Source of the DNA: Flavobacterium sp.
GTDB taxonomy: Bacteria > Bacteroidota > Bacteroidia > Flavobacteriales > Flavobacteriaceae
Length of the DNA stretch: 7,131 nt
Direction: 5' to 3'
NCBI GenBank assembly: GCA_024709705.1
Contig: JANJWE010000114.1
Location: forward strand, 1-7,131
The notes under the pieces: generated by a model
Seen by the model: only the letters and a program-made list of their open reading frames with translations
The model's database searches: none
Told to the model about the DNA's origin: nothing
Made by a program: the position numbers and the translations under genes
Shown here: in pieces, positions 1 through 6,666 of the stretch
Layout of the letters: the number at the start of each line of letters is the position of its first letter
Numbering within the stretch: position 1 is the first letter of the stretch

Positions 1-701
1 GACTGACCACCCGGACCAGATGAACAGAAATAATCAATCCGTACATCATTCATATCAATTTGCACATCAAATTCTTCCGCTTCCGGTAAAACCATTACGG
101 TTGCGGCAGAAGTATGCACACGTCCTTGTGTTTCTGTTTGTGGAACTCGCTGTACACGATGAACACCTGCTTCAAATTTCAAAGTTCCGTACACATCTTC
201 TCCGGTAACTTCAAAAATAATTTCTTTGAAACCTCCGGCTGTTCCTTCGTTCATATCTACGACTGACGTTCTCCAGCCTTTACTTTCGCAGTATTTTGTG
301 TACATTCTGTATAAATCTCCGGCAAAAATCGAGGCTTCGTCGCCACCGGTTCCGGCACGAACTTCCACCATTACGTTTTTTGCATCTTCCGGGTCTTTCG
401 GGATAAGCAAGAACTTAATTTCTTCTTCTAATTCCGGAAGGCGTTGTTTGGCATCGTCCAATTCCATTTTGGCCATTTCCACCATTTCGGCATCCGAACC
501 ATCGGCAATAATTTCGTTGGCTTCTGTTATATTTTGGGTCAAACGAATGTATTCTTCTCGTTTTTCAACCAACCCTTTCAGGTTTTTATATTCTTGGTTC
601 AATTGCACATAACGCTTCTGATCGGCAATCACATCCGGTTGAATAATCAAATCTGATATCTCGTCGAAACGCTGCTTTACATATTGTAATCTGTCTAACA
701 T
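1..701 (-). CDS. prfA: Peptide chain release factor 1 (RF1), 5' part, cut by window edge
   Basis: Seen: an open minus-strand frame starts at the ATG whose first base is 701 and stays open to base 1, giving 233 complete codons plus two bases. It begins [18 protein letters not shown]. Residues 1 to about 105 form the charged helical N-terminal domain; next come [11 protein letters not shown] (114-124), [19 protein letters not shown] (181-199) and SSGPGGQ (227-233). GGQ is the peptidyl-tRNA hydrolysis motif, and PQT (187-189) occupies the place of the P-x-T tripeptide that RF1 uses to read UAA and UAG. Known: RF1 acts in the ribosomal A site and is methylated on the GGQ glutamine; the family is about 355-360 residues, so about 125 C-terminal residues lie outside the window. 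The start is preceded by no Shine-Dalgarno sequence but by a good promoter at 727-757. It is divergent from the lipoprotein gene. RF1 rather than RF2 is supported by P-x-T instead of SPF. Confidence 0.97.
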   Translation of the reverse strand, partial: MLDRLQYVKQRFDEISDLIIQPDVIADQKRYVQLNQEYKNLKGLVEKREEYIRLTQNITEANEIIADGSDAEMVEMAKMELDDAKQRLPELEEEIKFLLIPKDPEDAKNVMVEVRAGTGGDEASIFAGDLYRMYTKYCESKGWRTSVVDMNEGTAGGFKEIIFEVTGEDVYGTLKFEAGVHRVQRVPQTETQGRVHTSAATVMVLPEAEEFDVQIDMNDVRIDYFCSSGPGGQ

Positions 702-726
702 AATGCTACTACTCTATTTTGGAGTG

Positions 727-757
727 CAAAAGTACGATTTTTTGTTTCAAGTTTCAA
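727..757 (-). promoter_or_regulatory. Predicted Bacteroidota-type promoter of prfA
   Basis: Read on the minus strand, TACTTTTG (complement of 727-734) matches the TAnnTTTG -7 box. A TTG (complement of 755-757) lies exactly 20 bases upstream and serves as the -33 element. Transcription would start near 722, leaving a leader of about 20 bases before the prfA ATG. The -33 TTG lies inside a 7-base tandem repeat (744-762). This is a motif match only; no start site is measured. Confidence 0.6.
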
Positions 758-762
758 GTTTC
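744..762. repeat. 7-base tandem repeat GTTTCAA over the prfA -33 region
   Basis: On the plus strand GTTTCAA occurs at 744-750 and 751-757 and is followed by GTTTC at 758-762, giving 2.7 perfect copies. On the minus strand it reads as repeated GAAACTT and carries the TTG used as the -33 element of the prfA promoter. A change of one unit would move the alternative TTG from a 13-base to a 20-base spacing. Confidence 0.7.
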
Positions 763-808
763 TCTTTTCAATGTTTTGTTGTAGTATTGTTTAACAAAAT
801 CTTTGAAT

Positions 809-1276
809 ATGAAAAATAAAATTTACATCCTTTTTCTACTGGCAATTTCAAGTTTTTCATGTGAACAAAAAACCACAAAATATAAAGAATTAGAAAAAGC
901 TAATTGGTTTTTAGGAAAATGGGAATATATAACGCCATTTAAATCATTCACTGAAGAATGGAAAAAAGAAAATGATTCTTTATTTCTAAGTGAATGTTTT
1001 TTAGTAAAAGAAAAAGACACTATTTATGCTGAAACCATTCGATTAGAACAAATAAAAAATGAGTTATTTTATATCATAACTATTACTAACCAAAATTACA
1101 ATAAACCCGTTACTTTTAAATTAACTTCTTCTACTTCAGATTATTTAGTTTTTGAAAATCCTACTCACGATTTTCCAAAAAAAATAACTTACAAATTAGT
1201 AAACAAAGACAGTTTGTATGCCGAGATAAGTGGCGTTGATAAAAGCGAAGGATTTCCGTTCAAGAGAACAAATTGA
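809..1276 (+). CDS. Putative DUF6265-like lipoprotein, function unknown
   Basis: Seen: 155 residues from the ATG at 809. An in-frame TTG at 803 would add two residues, but the ATG gives a normal signal peptide start (MKNKIYILFLLAISSFSC) and is preferred. A hydrophobic stretch (5-16) runs into Cys18, a plausible though loose lipobox (SFSC), so the mature protein would start at that cysteine and sit in a membrane facing the periplasm or surface. The mature part has the DUF6265-type pattern: WFLGKWEY near the start, TEEW, then VFENPTHDFPKKITY and LYAEISG near the end. Known: that family is defined only by sequence and I know of no activity for it. The gene is only about 26% G+C over sampled lines, well below prfA and the receptor, which suggests later acquisition or weak expression. 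It points the same way as the iron genes, but 199 bases and a strong promoter separate them, so I would not place it in that operon. Confidence 0.78.
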   Translation: MKNKIYILFLLAISSFSCEQKTTKYKELEKANWFLGKWEYITPFKSFTEEWKKENDSLFLSECFLVKEKDTIYAETIRLEQIKNELFYIITITNQNYNKPVTFKLTSSTSDYLVFENPTHDFPKKITYKLVNKDSLYAEISGVDKSEGFPFKRTN

Positions 1277-1385
1277 TAAAAACAGTTCTCCCATTTTCAA
1301 TTCTTATGAGGTGAATCTAAATCTTTTTTTACTTCACTAATTCAATTTTATTGATACTCAATATCTTATTTCTTTCTTGCTAAAA

Positions 1386-1408
1386 TTATTTAAAATTAAT
1401 CTAAATAA
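1386..1408. promoter_or_regulatory. Putative iron-responsive operator 1 (Fur-box-like palindrome)
   Basis: A 23-base imperfect palindrome has outer arms TTATTTA (1386-1392) and TAAATAA (1402-1408); 9 of 11 pairs match around a central base at 1397. It ends two bases before the -33 TTTG of the receptor promoter. Its inner 19 bases resemble a Fur box as I remember it for related Flavobacteriia (ATTTAGAA-type half sites); that comparison is from memory. A DtxR/MntR-type operator is the main alternative. Confidence 0.55.
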
Positions 1409-1410
1409 AC

Positions 1411-1441
1411 TTTGCATTTTTAAATTCAACCTTTATTTTTG
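1411..1441 (+). promoter_or_regulatory. Predicted promoter of the TonB receptor gene
   Basis: TTTG at 1411-1414, a 19-base spacer and TATTTTTG at 1434-1441 match the Bacteroidota consensus (TTTG, about 19 bases, TAnnTTTG) at every fixed position. The predicted start is near 1446, giving a leader of about 30 bases before the ATG at 1476. Operator-like palindromes lie immediately upstream (1386-1408) and across the predicted start (1447-1469). Confidence 0.75.
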
Positions 1442-1446
1442 CAATG

Positions 1447-1469
1447 TTATTTTTAATTAATCTAAATAA
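1447..1469. promoter_or_regulatory. Putative iron-responsive operator 2 (Fur-box-like palindrome)
   Basis: This site has 21 of 23 bases identical to operator 1, including the whole right part AATTAATCTAAATAA (1455-1469). Its own symmetry is weaker, with 8 of 11 pairs matching around base 1458. It begins about at the predicted transcription start, where a bound protein would block RNA polymerase. The two centres are 61 bases apart. Confidence 0.55.
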
Positions 1470-1475
1470 GATATA

Positions 1476-3845
1476 ATGAAATCTATTTTCTATGTCCTTA
1501 CACTAATGCTTAGTATTTCAGGCATTCAAGCTCAATCCGGAACTATTACCGGAATGGTTAAAAACAATCAAAATCAACCTTTAGAAAACGTAAATGTGAG
1601 TCTAATTGGAACTTCAAAGGGAAGTAAAACCAATACCGATGGTTCTTTTGTTATCACAAATCTGGCAAATGGAACTTATACGTTACAGTTCTCTCATTTG
1701 GGCTATACAACCCAAGAAATTACTGTTAACTTAAACCAAATGATGCATTTGGGCAACATCATCCTTCAAGAAAAAAACCAATCGCTAGAAGAAGTTGTGC
1801 TCAACGGAAAAGTAAACAAATACCGTAGAGAAGAAAGTACTGTGGTTTCTAAAATGCCTTTAAAAGACATTGAGAATCCACAGGTTTACAACGCCATTCC
1901 AGCTGAACTTTTGAAAGAACAAGTGGTAACCAATTTTAACGATGCTCTTAAAAACGCTACCGGAGTGACTCGCCTTTGGGAATCTACCGGAAGAAATGGT
2001 GATGGAGCCGAATACTATTCTATGCGTGGTTTTGCCGTTCAACCCACGATGACCAATGGCTTGCCATCTTTGACCAACACAACGATTGACCCCATTAATG
2101 TTGATAATATTGAAGTTATCAAAGGGCCTTCGGGAACCTTATTTGGCAGTAGCGTTATTTCGTATGGTGGTTTAATCAACGTAATAACCAAAAAACCCTA
2201 CGAACGATTTGGTGGCGAAATCAGTTACATCAACGGAACGTATGGTAGCAATCGTGTGACGGCTGACCTCAATATGCCTTTGAGTGATAAAGCGGCATTA
2301 CGTGTTAATACAGCTTACACCAACGAAGAATCGTTTCAAGATGCCGGATTTTCCAATGCTTTTTTCATTGCTCCTTCTTTAAAATACCAAGTAAATGACA
2401 AACTAACTTTCTTGGTAAATACCGAGTTTTACAAAAACACCTCAGCCAGACAAAGTATGATTTTCTTAAGTCGATTTGCTCCGCTTTCTTTTGACAACAT
2501 GAACTTGTTTGACCAAAACTATAAAAGATCATTCACGTCCAACGACTTAACTATGACCAATAGTTCGTTTAACATGCAAATGCAAGCGTTGTATAAGCTT
2601 TCAGAAAATTGGACTTCGCAAACGGTTTTATCCAAAAGCAGCACCAAAACCAACGGATATTACCAGTACTTGTGGGATTCTGCCAATGGTGACGAATTCA
2701 CGCGTTTCATCTCCAAAGCAGACGGAACCTTTTACACTACCGACATTCAACAAAATTTCATTGGCGATTTCAAAATCGGAAAAATGAGAAACCGATTGGT
2801 TGCCGGATTGGATTATTACAATTCCCGATTAATCAACGGCGGATCCGGTTGGGTAGCCAATGGAACCGTATCATTAGTAAACGGAACCGATACCGGAATA
2901 CTAACACAAGCCGGAACCAATGCTCTTTTAACCGATAGTTTTGCCGGAAATACCGAAGCCAGTCAAGAAATAATGAGTGCTTATGTTTCAAACGTATTGA
3001 ATATTACTGATAAATTATCGGTAATGGCAAGTTTGCGTTTGGACTATTTTGATGGAAAAACATCACAATACGATGCCCAAGAAACCAAAGGTCAGGTTGC
3101 TGTTTCACCAAAACTAGGTGCGGTGTATCAATTGATTGAAAACAAAGTTTCCGTTTTTGGTAATTATATGAACGGTTTTCAAAACGTAGCTCCCGTTACT
3201 GTTGCCGATTTGGATGGTAGCAACCCAAGAACCAAAGAATTCGACCCCGAGCAAGCCAATCAATATGAATTTGGGTTAAAAACCAGTTTGTATAAAGATG
3301 TCATTTCGGCTTCTATTAGTTATTACAACATTTTGGTAAAAGACCGAGTTATAACCGACCCAAACAACATTAACAATTCCATTCAAGGGGGTGAAGTTCA
3401 AAGTCAAGGTGTCGAAATCAGTATCGTTGCCAATCCCATAAAAGGATTGAACATTATCACCGGTTTCAGTCATAATGAGGCCGAAGTAACCAAAGAAACT
3501 CCGGGTGAAGGGTATTTAGGATTACGTCCCGAAGAGGCCGGTCCGGAAACCTTGGTTAACTTCTGGGCTAACTATTTGTTTACCGAAGGTCAATTCAAAG
3601 GATTCGGAATTGGTTTTGGCGGTAACTACGCCAGCGAATACAAAACCTTAAACAGAGCCAATACCGGAACGTTTGCTTTGCCCTCATACACAGTATTAAA
3701 CTCGGCTTTGTCTTATGACAGTCCAAAGTTTACGGTTTCCCTAAAATTGAATAATCTATTGAATGAAAAATATTATTCGGGTTGGTCAACGGTTACACCT
3801 CAACGTTTGCGAAGCATCAACGCCGGAATAACGTATAAATTTTAA
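1476..3845 (+). CDS. TonB-dependent outer-membrane receptor, probably for a ferric siderophore
   Basis: Seen: 789 residues, complete. Residues 1-19 are a signal peptide with likely cleavage after IQA. Residues 22-97 form a CarboxypepD_reg-like beta domain (TITGMVKNNQNQPLENVNV, then NTDGSFVI), typical of Bacteroidota receptors. LEEVVL (104-109) is a TonB-box-like segment. The plug follows, with SMRGF (182-186), VIKGPSGTLFG (214-224) and GGLINVITKKP (231-241). The rest is a beta-barrel ending in Phe789 (NAGITYKF), as expected for BAM insertion. Known: such proteins use TonB-ExbBD energy to import ferric siderophores, haem or other ligands. Arguing for a siderophore are the layout and length, the adjacent PepSY reductase-like gene and the paired Fur-like operators; no SusD partner is present, so a glycan transporter is unlikely. 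The exact ligand cannot be told from the sequence. The start is fixed by the signal peptide and by the promoter about 30 bases upstream. Confidence 0.95.
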   Translation: MKSIFYVLTLMLSISGIQAQSGTITGMVKNNQNQPLENVNVSLIGTSKGSKTNTDGSFVITNLANGTYTLQFSHLGYTTQEITVNLNQMMHLGNIILQEKNQSLEEVVLNGKVNKYRREESTVVSKMPLKDIENPQVYNAIPAELLKEQVVTNFNDALKNATGVTRLWESTGRNGDGAEYYSMRGFAVQPTMTNGLPSLTNTTIDPINVDNIEVIKGPSGTLFGSSVISYGGLINVITKKPYERFGGEISYINGTYGSNRVTADLNMPLSDKAALRVNTAYTNEESFQDAGFSNAFFIAPSLKYQVNDKLTFLVNTEFYKNTSARQSMIFLSRFAPLSFDNMNLFDQNYKRSFTSNDLTMTNSSFNMQMQALYKLSENWTSQTVLSKSSTKTNGYYQYLWDSANGDEFTRFISKADGTFYTTDIQQNFIGDFKIGKMRNRLVAGLDYYNSRLINGGSGWVANGTVSLVNGTDTGILTQAGTNALLTDSFAGNTEASQEIMSAYVSNVLNITDKLSVMASLRLDYFDGKTSQYDAQETKGQVAVSPKLGAVYQLIENKVSVFGNYMNGFQNVAPVTVADLDGSNPRTKEFDPEQANQYEFGLKTSLYKDVISASISYYNILVKDRVITDPNNINNSIQGGEVQSQGVEISIVANPIKGLNIITGFSHNEAEVTKETPGEGYLGLRPEEAGPETLVNFWANYLFTEGQFKGFGIGFGGNYASEYKTLNRANTGTFALPSYTVLNSALSYDSPKFTVSLKLNNLLNEKYYSGWSTVTPQRLRSINAGITYKF

Positions 3846-3866
3846 TTTACACAAATCGTTTAAAAT

Positions 3867-3893
3867 AAACTCCTCACGCCGATGGGGAGTTTT
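3867..3893 (+). terminator. Hairpin between receptor and PepSY genes (terminator or attenuator)
   Basis: AAACTCCTCA (3867-3876) pairs with TGGGGAGTTT (3883-3892) in a 10-base-pair stem with one T-G wobble and a 6-base loop. Only TTTT (3890-3893) follows, so termination is probably partial. It sits 21 bases after the receptor stop codon and ends 11 bases before the PepSY start. No convincing promoter fits between the hairpin and that start, so the PepSY gene probably depends on readthrough. Confidence 0.65.
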
Positions 3894-3904
3894 AGCATTT
3901 CACT

Positions 3905-5092
3905 ATGAAAAACTCTCCCTTCAAAAAAGGCATTCGAAAACTGCATCTTTGGCTAGGATTGTCAACAGGTTTGATTGTATTTCTTATCTCGATTACCGGA
4001 GCCATTTATGTGTTTCAGGAAGAAATTACCCATTCCATCAGAAAAGATGCTATTTATCATTATGAAGAAAACATCGCTGCTAAAAAACCGCTTTCGCTAA
4101 AAGTTTTAGAGCAAAAAGTGGATGCATTTACGAATGAAAAATACCCGATTCATTGGGTAACGATTCCGATTGACAAAAGCCGAAGCTACATTTTTTATTA
4201 CTACGAACGCAATCCGGAAGGCTGGAACTTTTATGAAGAATATGTGGTTTACAAATCAGTGTATGTAAATCCGTTTACGGGAGAAATTCTTGGGGTTTAC
4301 GATGAAACCACTGATTTTTTCAACATCATCAAATCCATCCATTTTAGTTTTATGCTAAATACCGAATGGGGAACGTATGTGTGCGGCATTCCAACCTTGA
4401 TTTTTCTGTTTATGCTGATTTCGGGAATTATTTTATGGTGGCCCAAAAACAAAAAAGCCCGCAAACAACGTTTTGCTTTTCGTTGGGAAAATGTCAAAAG
4501 CTGGAAACGCAAAAACTATGACTTGCACAATATTTTAGGATTTTACGTTTCGTCGTTAGCATTTGTAGTAGCTTTTACCGGATTGTTTTATGCGTTTTTC
4601 TTTATTCAAGCTATTTTGTATTTTGTGTTTTCGGGCGGAAGCACTACCTATCCTGATTTTTCGCACATTCAAACCCAAGCTCCTATTGAAATGCGTAACG
4701 AATACACCTTGGATAAAATTGCCCAACAAGTTGAAGCTTTATATCCCGATGCCTTTCAATACAGTTTAGATTTGGGTTACGACCATTTAGACGACCACGA
4801 ACATCCCAATTATGATGTGTTTGTCAAGCAACTCTCCTACTCCTACCATGTGAATCACAGTTTGATTTTTGATGAAAATTCAGGAGAATTATTGCACCAG
4901 CATTCGCACCAAGACAAAAACTTAGGCGAAAAAGCCATTGCCGCCAATTACGACATTCATATTGGAGCTATTTTTGGCATTTGGAGTAAGATATTAGCAC
5001 TGATTATCAGTCTCATTTGTGCCTCTTTACCCGTTACTGGATTTTTAATTTGGTGGGGAAGACGAAATAAAAATGGTAATAAAGCGATTTAA
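3905..5092 (+). CDS. PepSY-TM inner-membrane protein, likely ferric-siderophore reductase
   Basis: Seen: 395 residues with four hydrophobic helices at about 15-37, 157-179, 208-242 and 355-384, and a positively charged N-terminus (FKKGIRKLHLWLG) typical of PepSY-associated TM proteins. Each helix region carries a histidine (His14, His146, His208, His352), the spacing expected for haem ligands. Two periplasmic regions (about 38-156 and 243-354) hold the PepSY-like folds; VNPFTGEILGVYD (121-133) and IFDENSGELLHQHSH (321-335) are their repeat signatures. Known: relatives such as FoxB of Pseudomonas bind haem and help free iron from imported siderophores. Inference: it reduces or releases iron delivered by the receptor encoded 59 bases upstream on the same strand. 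Odd: the second periplasmic region is rich in His and Asp (294-335). It probably shares the receptor promoter through the intervening hairpin, and a bidirectional terminator follows. The substrate is not determined. Confidence 0.92.
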   Translation: MKNSPFKKGIRKLHLWLGLSTGLIVFLISITGAIYVFQEEITHSIRKDAIYHYEENIAAKKPLSLKVLEQKVDAFTNEKYPIHWVTIPIDKSRSYIFYYYERNPEGWNFYEEYVVYKSVYVNPFTGEILGVYDETTDFFNIIKSIHFSFMLNTEWGTYVCGIPTLIFLFMLISGIILWWPKNKKARKQRFAFRWENVKSWKRKNYDLHNILGFYVSSLAFVVAFTGLFYAFFFIQAILYFVFSGGSTTYPDFSHIQTQAPIEMRNEYTLDKIAQQVEALYPDAFQYSLDLGYDHLDDHEHPNYDVFVKQLSYSYHVNHSLIFDENSGELLHQHSHQDKNLGEKAIAANYDIHIGAIFGIWSKILALIISLICASLPVTGFLIWWGRRNKNGNKAI

Positions 5093-5105
5093 AGTCGTTA
5101 ATTTT

Positions 5106-5133
5106 AAAAAAAATCCCGACTCTCATCGGGATT
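5106..5133. terminator. Bidirectional terminator between convergent genes
   Basis: AATCCCGA (5112-5119) and TCGGGATT (5126-5133) form a perfect 8-base-pair stem with a 6-base loop. On the minus strand the stem is followed by eight Ts (complement of 5106-5113), making a strong terminator for pepD, which ends at 5165. On the plus strand it lies 19 bases after the PepSY stop but is followed by the less U-rich CTCTATTTTC, so it should be weaker there. Confidence 0.85.
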
Positions 5134-5164
5134 CTCTATTTTCTATATGCTTTGCTCTATTTTC

Positions 5165-6628
5165 TCACCCTTTCACCGGAATATGCTCCAAAATTTCCAA
5201 CACAAACTTCCAATATTTTTGTGCCGATGCAATCGAGGCACGTTCATCCGGAGAGTGAGCTCCGTGAATCGTTGGGCCAAACGAAATCATATCCATGTTG
5301 GGGTAATTGGTTCCTAAAATGCCACATTCTAAACCGGCGTGACACGCTACCACATTGGGTTTTGCTCCATTTTGTTTTTCGTAAATATTGACCAAAACAT
5401 CCAAAATAGGTGAATTCACATTCGGTGTCCAACCCGGATAACTGCCACTAAAGGTCACTTCGCAACCCATTAATTCAAACGCTGAACGCAAGGCATTCGC
5501 TAAGTCAAATTTAGAGGTTTCCACCGAAGAACGTGTTAAACATTGCACGGAAATAGTGCCGTCTTTCACGGTAACTTTCGCTATATTATTGGAGGTTTCC
5601 ACCAAATCAGCCATATCAGCACTCATTCGGTAAACGCCGTTGTGAGCCGCATAAATCGCACGTATCAATCCTTCTTGAACGCCTAATTCCATTACTTTTT
5701 CCGGTAATTCGGTTTCGGTGATTTCAATGGTTAAATTCGGTTCTGTGGTTTTAAATTCTTTTTTAATATCGTCAATCACTTCTTGCATATCCAACTGAAA
5801 TGCTCCTTCATAAATAGCCGAAATTATCACTTTGGCTACACTTTCTCTCGGAATGGCGTTACGTAAACTTCCCCCATTAATTTCGGCAATTTGCAAACCG
5901 AAATTTTCAAAACCATCAAACAACAAACGGTTCATGATTTTGTTGGCATTGCCCAAACCTTTGTGAATATCCATCCCGGAATGGCCACCTTTCAAACCTT
6001 TTACGGTAATCGTGAAAGCTAATGAATTTTCCGGCGTTTCTTCTTCTTTATAACTTCGGGTTGCGGTAACATCCACACCACCGGCACAACCAACACAGAG
6101 ATCGCCGTCTTCTTCGGTATCTAAATTCAATAGAATTTCTCCGTTTAACAAACCGCCTTTCAAGCCCATGGCTCCGGTCATTCCGGTTTCTTCGTCAATG
6201 GTAAAAAGAGCTTCAATCGCCGGATGCGGAATGTCTTTGCTTTCTAAAATCGCCATGATAGTGGCCACTCCTAAACCGTTGTCGGCACCTAGTGTCGTTC
6301 CTTTGGCACGAACCCAATCGCCATCCACATACATTTCGATGCCTTGTGTGTCAAAGTCGAAAGTGGTATCGTTATTTTTTTGATGCACCATGTCTAAATG
6401 CGATTGCATTACAATGGTTTTTCTATTTTCCATGCCCGGAGTAGCCGGTTTTCTGATGATCACGTTTCCAACTTCATCTTTGAGGGTTTCAAGACCTAAT
6501 TGCTTTCCGAAATCCATCATAAACGCAATGACACGTTCTTCTTTTTTAGACGGACGAGGAACCGCGTTAAGATCGGCAAATTTATTCCAAAGTGCTTTGG
6601 GTTCTAGGTTTCTGATTTCTTGGTTCAT
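5165..6628 (-). CDS. pepD: Aminoacyl-histidine dipeptidase (Xaa-His dipeptidase, M20C)
   Basis: Seen: 487 residues, the usual length for PepD (about 485-490). The dinuclear zinc site is complete: His77 in QSHLDMV, Asp116 in LGADNGLG, Glu147 in IDEETG, Asp170 in LNLDTEE and His458 in HGAHSPDE. The catalytic residues Asp79 and Glu146 are also present. They match those of Vibrio PepD with a constant shift of three residues. The lid or dimerisation domain (about 190-395) contains KGGHSGMDIHKG (213-224), and CHAGLECG (429-436) is the conserved C-terminal segment. Known: a cytoplasmic metallo-dipeptidase hydrolysing Xaa-His dipeptides such as carnosine and other dipeptides, used in peptide nitrogen recycling. 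The ATG at 6628 is chosen because MNQEIRNLEPKALW is the family N-terminus. There is no Shine-Dalgarno sequence. The 38-base gap upstream is filled by a tandem repeat, so the gene may be cotranscribed with the toxin-antitoxin-like pair. It is convergent with the iron genes. Confidence 0.97.
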   Translation of the reverse strand: MNQEIRNLEPKALWNKFADLNAVPRPSKKEERVIAFMMDFGKQLGLETLKDEVGNVIIRKPATPGMENRKTIVMQSHLDMVHQKNNDTTFDFDTQGIEMYVDGDWVRAKGTTLGADNGLGVATIMAILESKDIPHPAIEALFTIDEETGMTGAMGLKGGLLNGEILLNLDTEEDGDLCVGCAGGVDVTATRSYKEEETPENSLAFTITVKGLKGGHSGMDIHKGLGNANKIMNRLLFDGFENFGLQIAEINGGSLRNAIPRESVAKVIISAIYEGAFQLDMQEVIDDIKKEFKTTEPNLTIEITETELPEKVMELGVQEGLIRAIYAAHNGVYRMSADMADLVETSNNIAKVTVKDGTISVQCLTRSSVETSKFDLANALRSAFELMGCEVTFSGSYPGWTPNVNSPILDVLVNIYEKQNGAKPNVVACHAGLECGILGTNYPNMDMISFGPTIHGAHSPDERASIASAQKYWKFVLEILEHIPVKG

Positions 6629-6633
6629 TTTTT

Positions 6634-6665
6634 CTGAGTTGCTGAGTTACTGAGATGTTGAGTTT
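6634..6665. repeat. Degenerate 8-base tandem repeat upstream of pepD
   Basis: Four 8-base units lie head to tail on the plus strand: CTGAGTTG (6634), CTGAGTTA (6642), CTGAGATG (6650) and TTGAGTTT (6658). On the minus strand they read as AACTCAG-type repeats ending five bases before the pepD ATG. They occupy almost the whole gap between pepD and the PIN-like gene and leave no room for an ordinary promoter. Confidence 0.75.
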
Positions 6666-6666
6666 A

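Noticed and set aside
226..612. Plus-strand open frame of 128 residues
   Set aside because: It is antisense to prfA, whose minus frame matches RF1 residue by residue; the plus-strand product is low-complexity with no family signature.
787..797. Short palindrome TTGTT-T-AACAA upstream of the lipoprotein
   Set aside because: Eleven bases in very AT-rich DNA; no second copy was seen and chance is a sufficient explanation.
775..805. Possible promoter for the lipoprotein (TTTG, 19 bases, AATCTTTG)
   Set aside because: The spacing is right but the -7 box lacks TA, and the predicted start would fall at or after the ATG. A second weak candidate (TAGTATTG, 782-789) lacks a -33 element.
803..808. TTG start for the lipoprotein two codons upstream of the ATG
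   Set aside because: The ATG at 809 gives a standard signal peptide start (MKNK), and TTG starts are rare; nothing supports the longer form.
1311..1337. Possible terminator after the lipoprotein (GTGAA and TTCAC around a T-run)
   Set aside because: The stem has only five pairs, the loop is 17 bases and the T-run lies inside the loop, so it does not resemble an intrinsic terminator.
1476..3845. SusC-type glycan transporter
   Set aside because: At 789 residues it is shorter than typical SusC proteins, no SusD gene follows, and the neighbour is an iron-type PepSY protein.
3858..3870. GTTTA-AAA-TAAAC as a third operator before the PepSY gene
   Set aside because: It lacks the AATCTAAAT half-site and overlaps the base of the terminator stem; simple AT-rich symmetry.
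6168..6653. Plus-strand open frames of 71 and 87 residues
   Set aside because: They are antisense to pepD, which is complete and has all catalytic residues.
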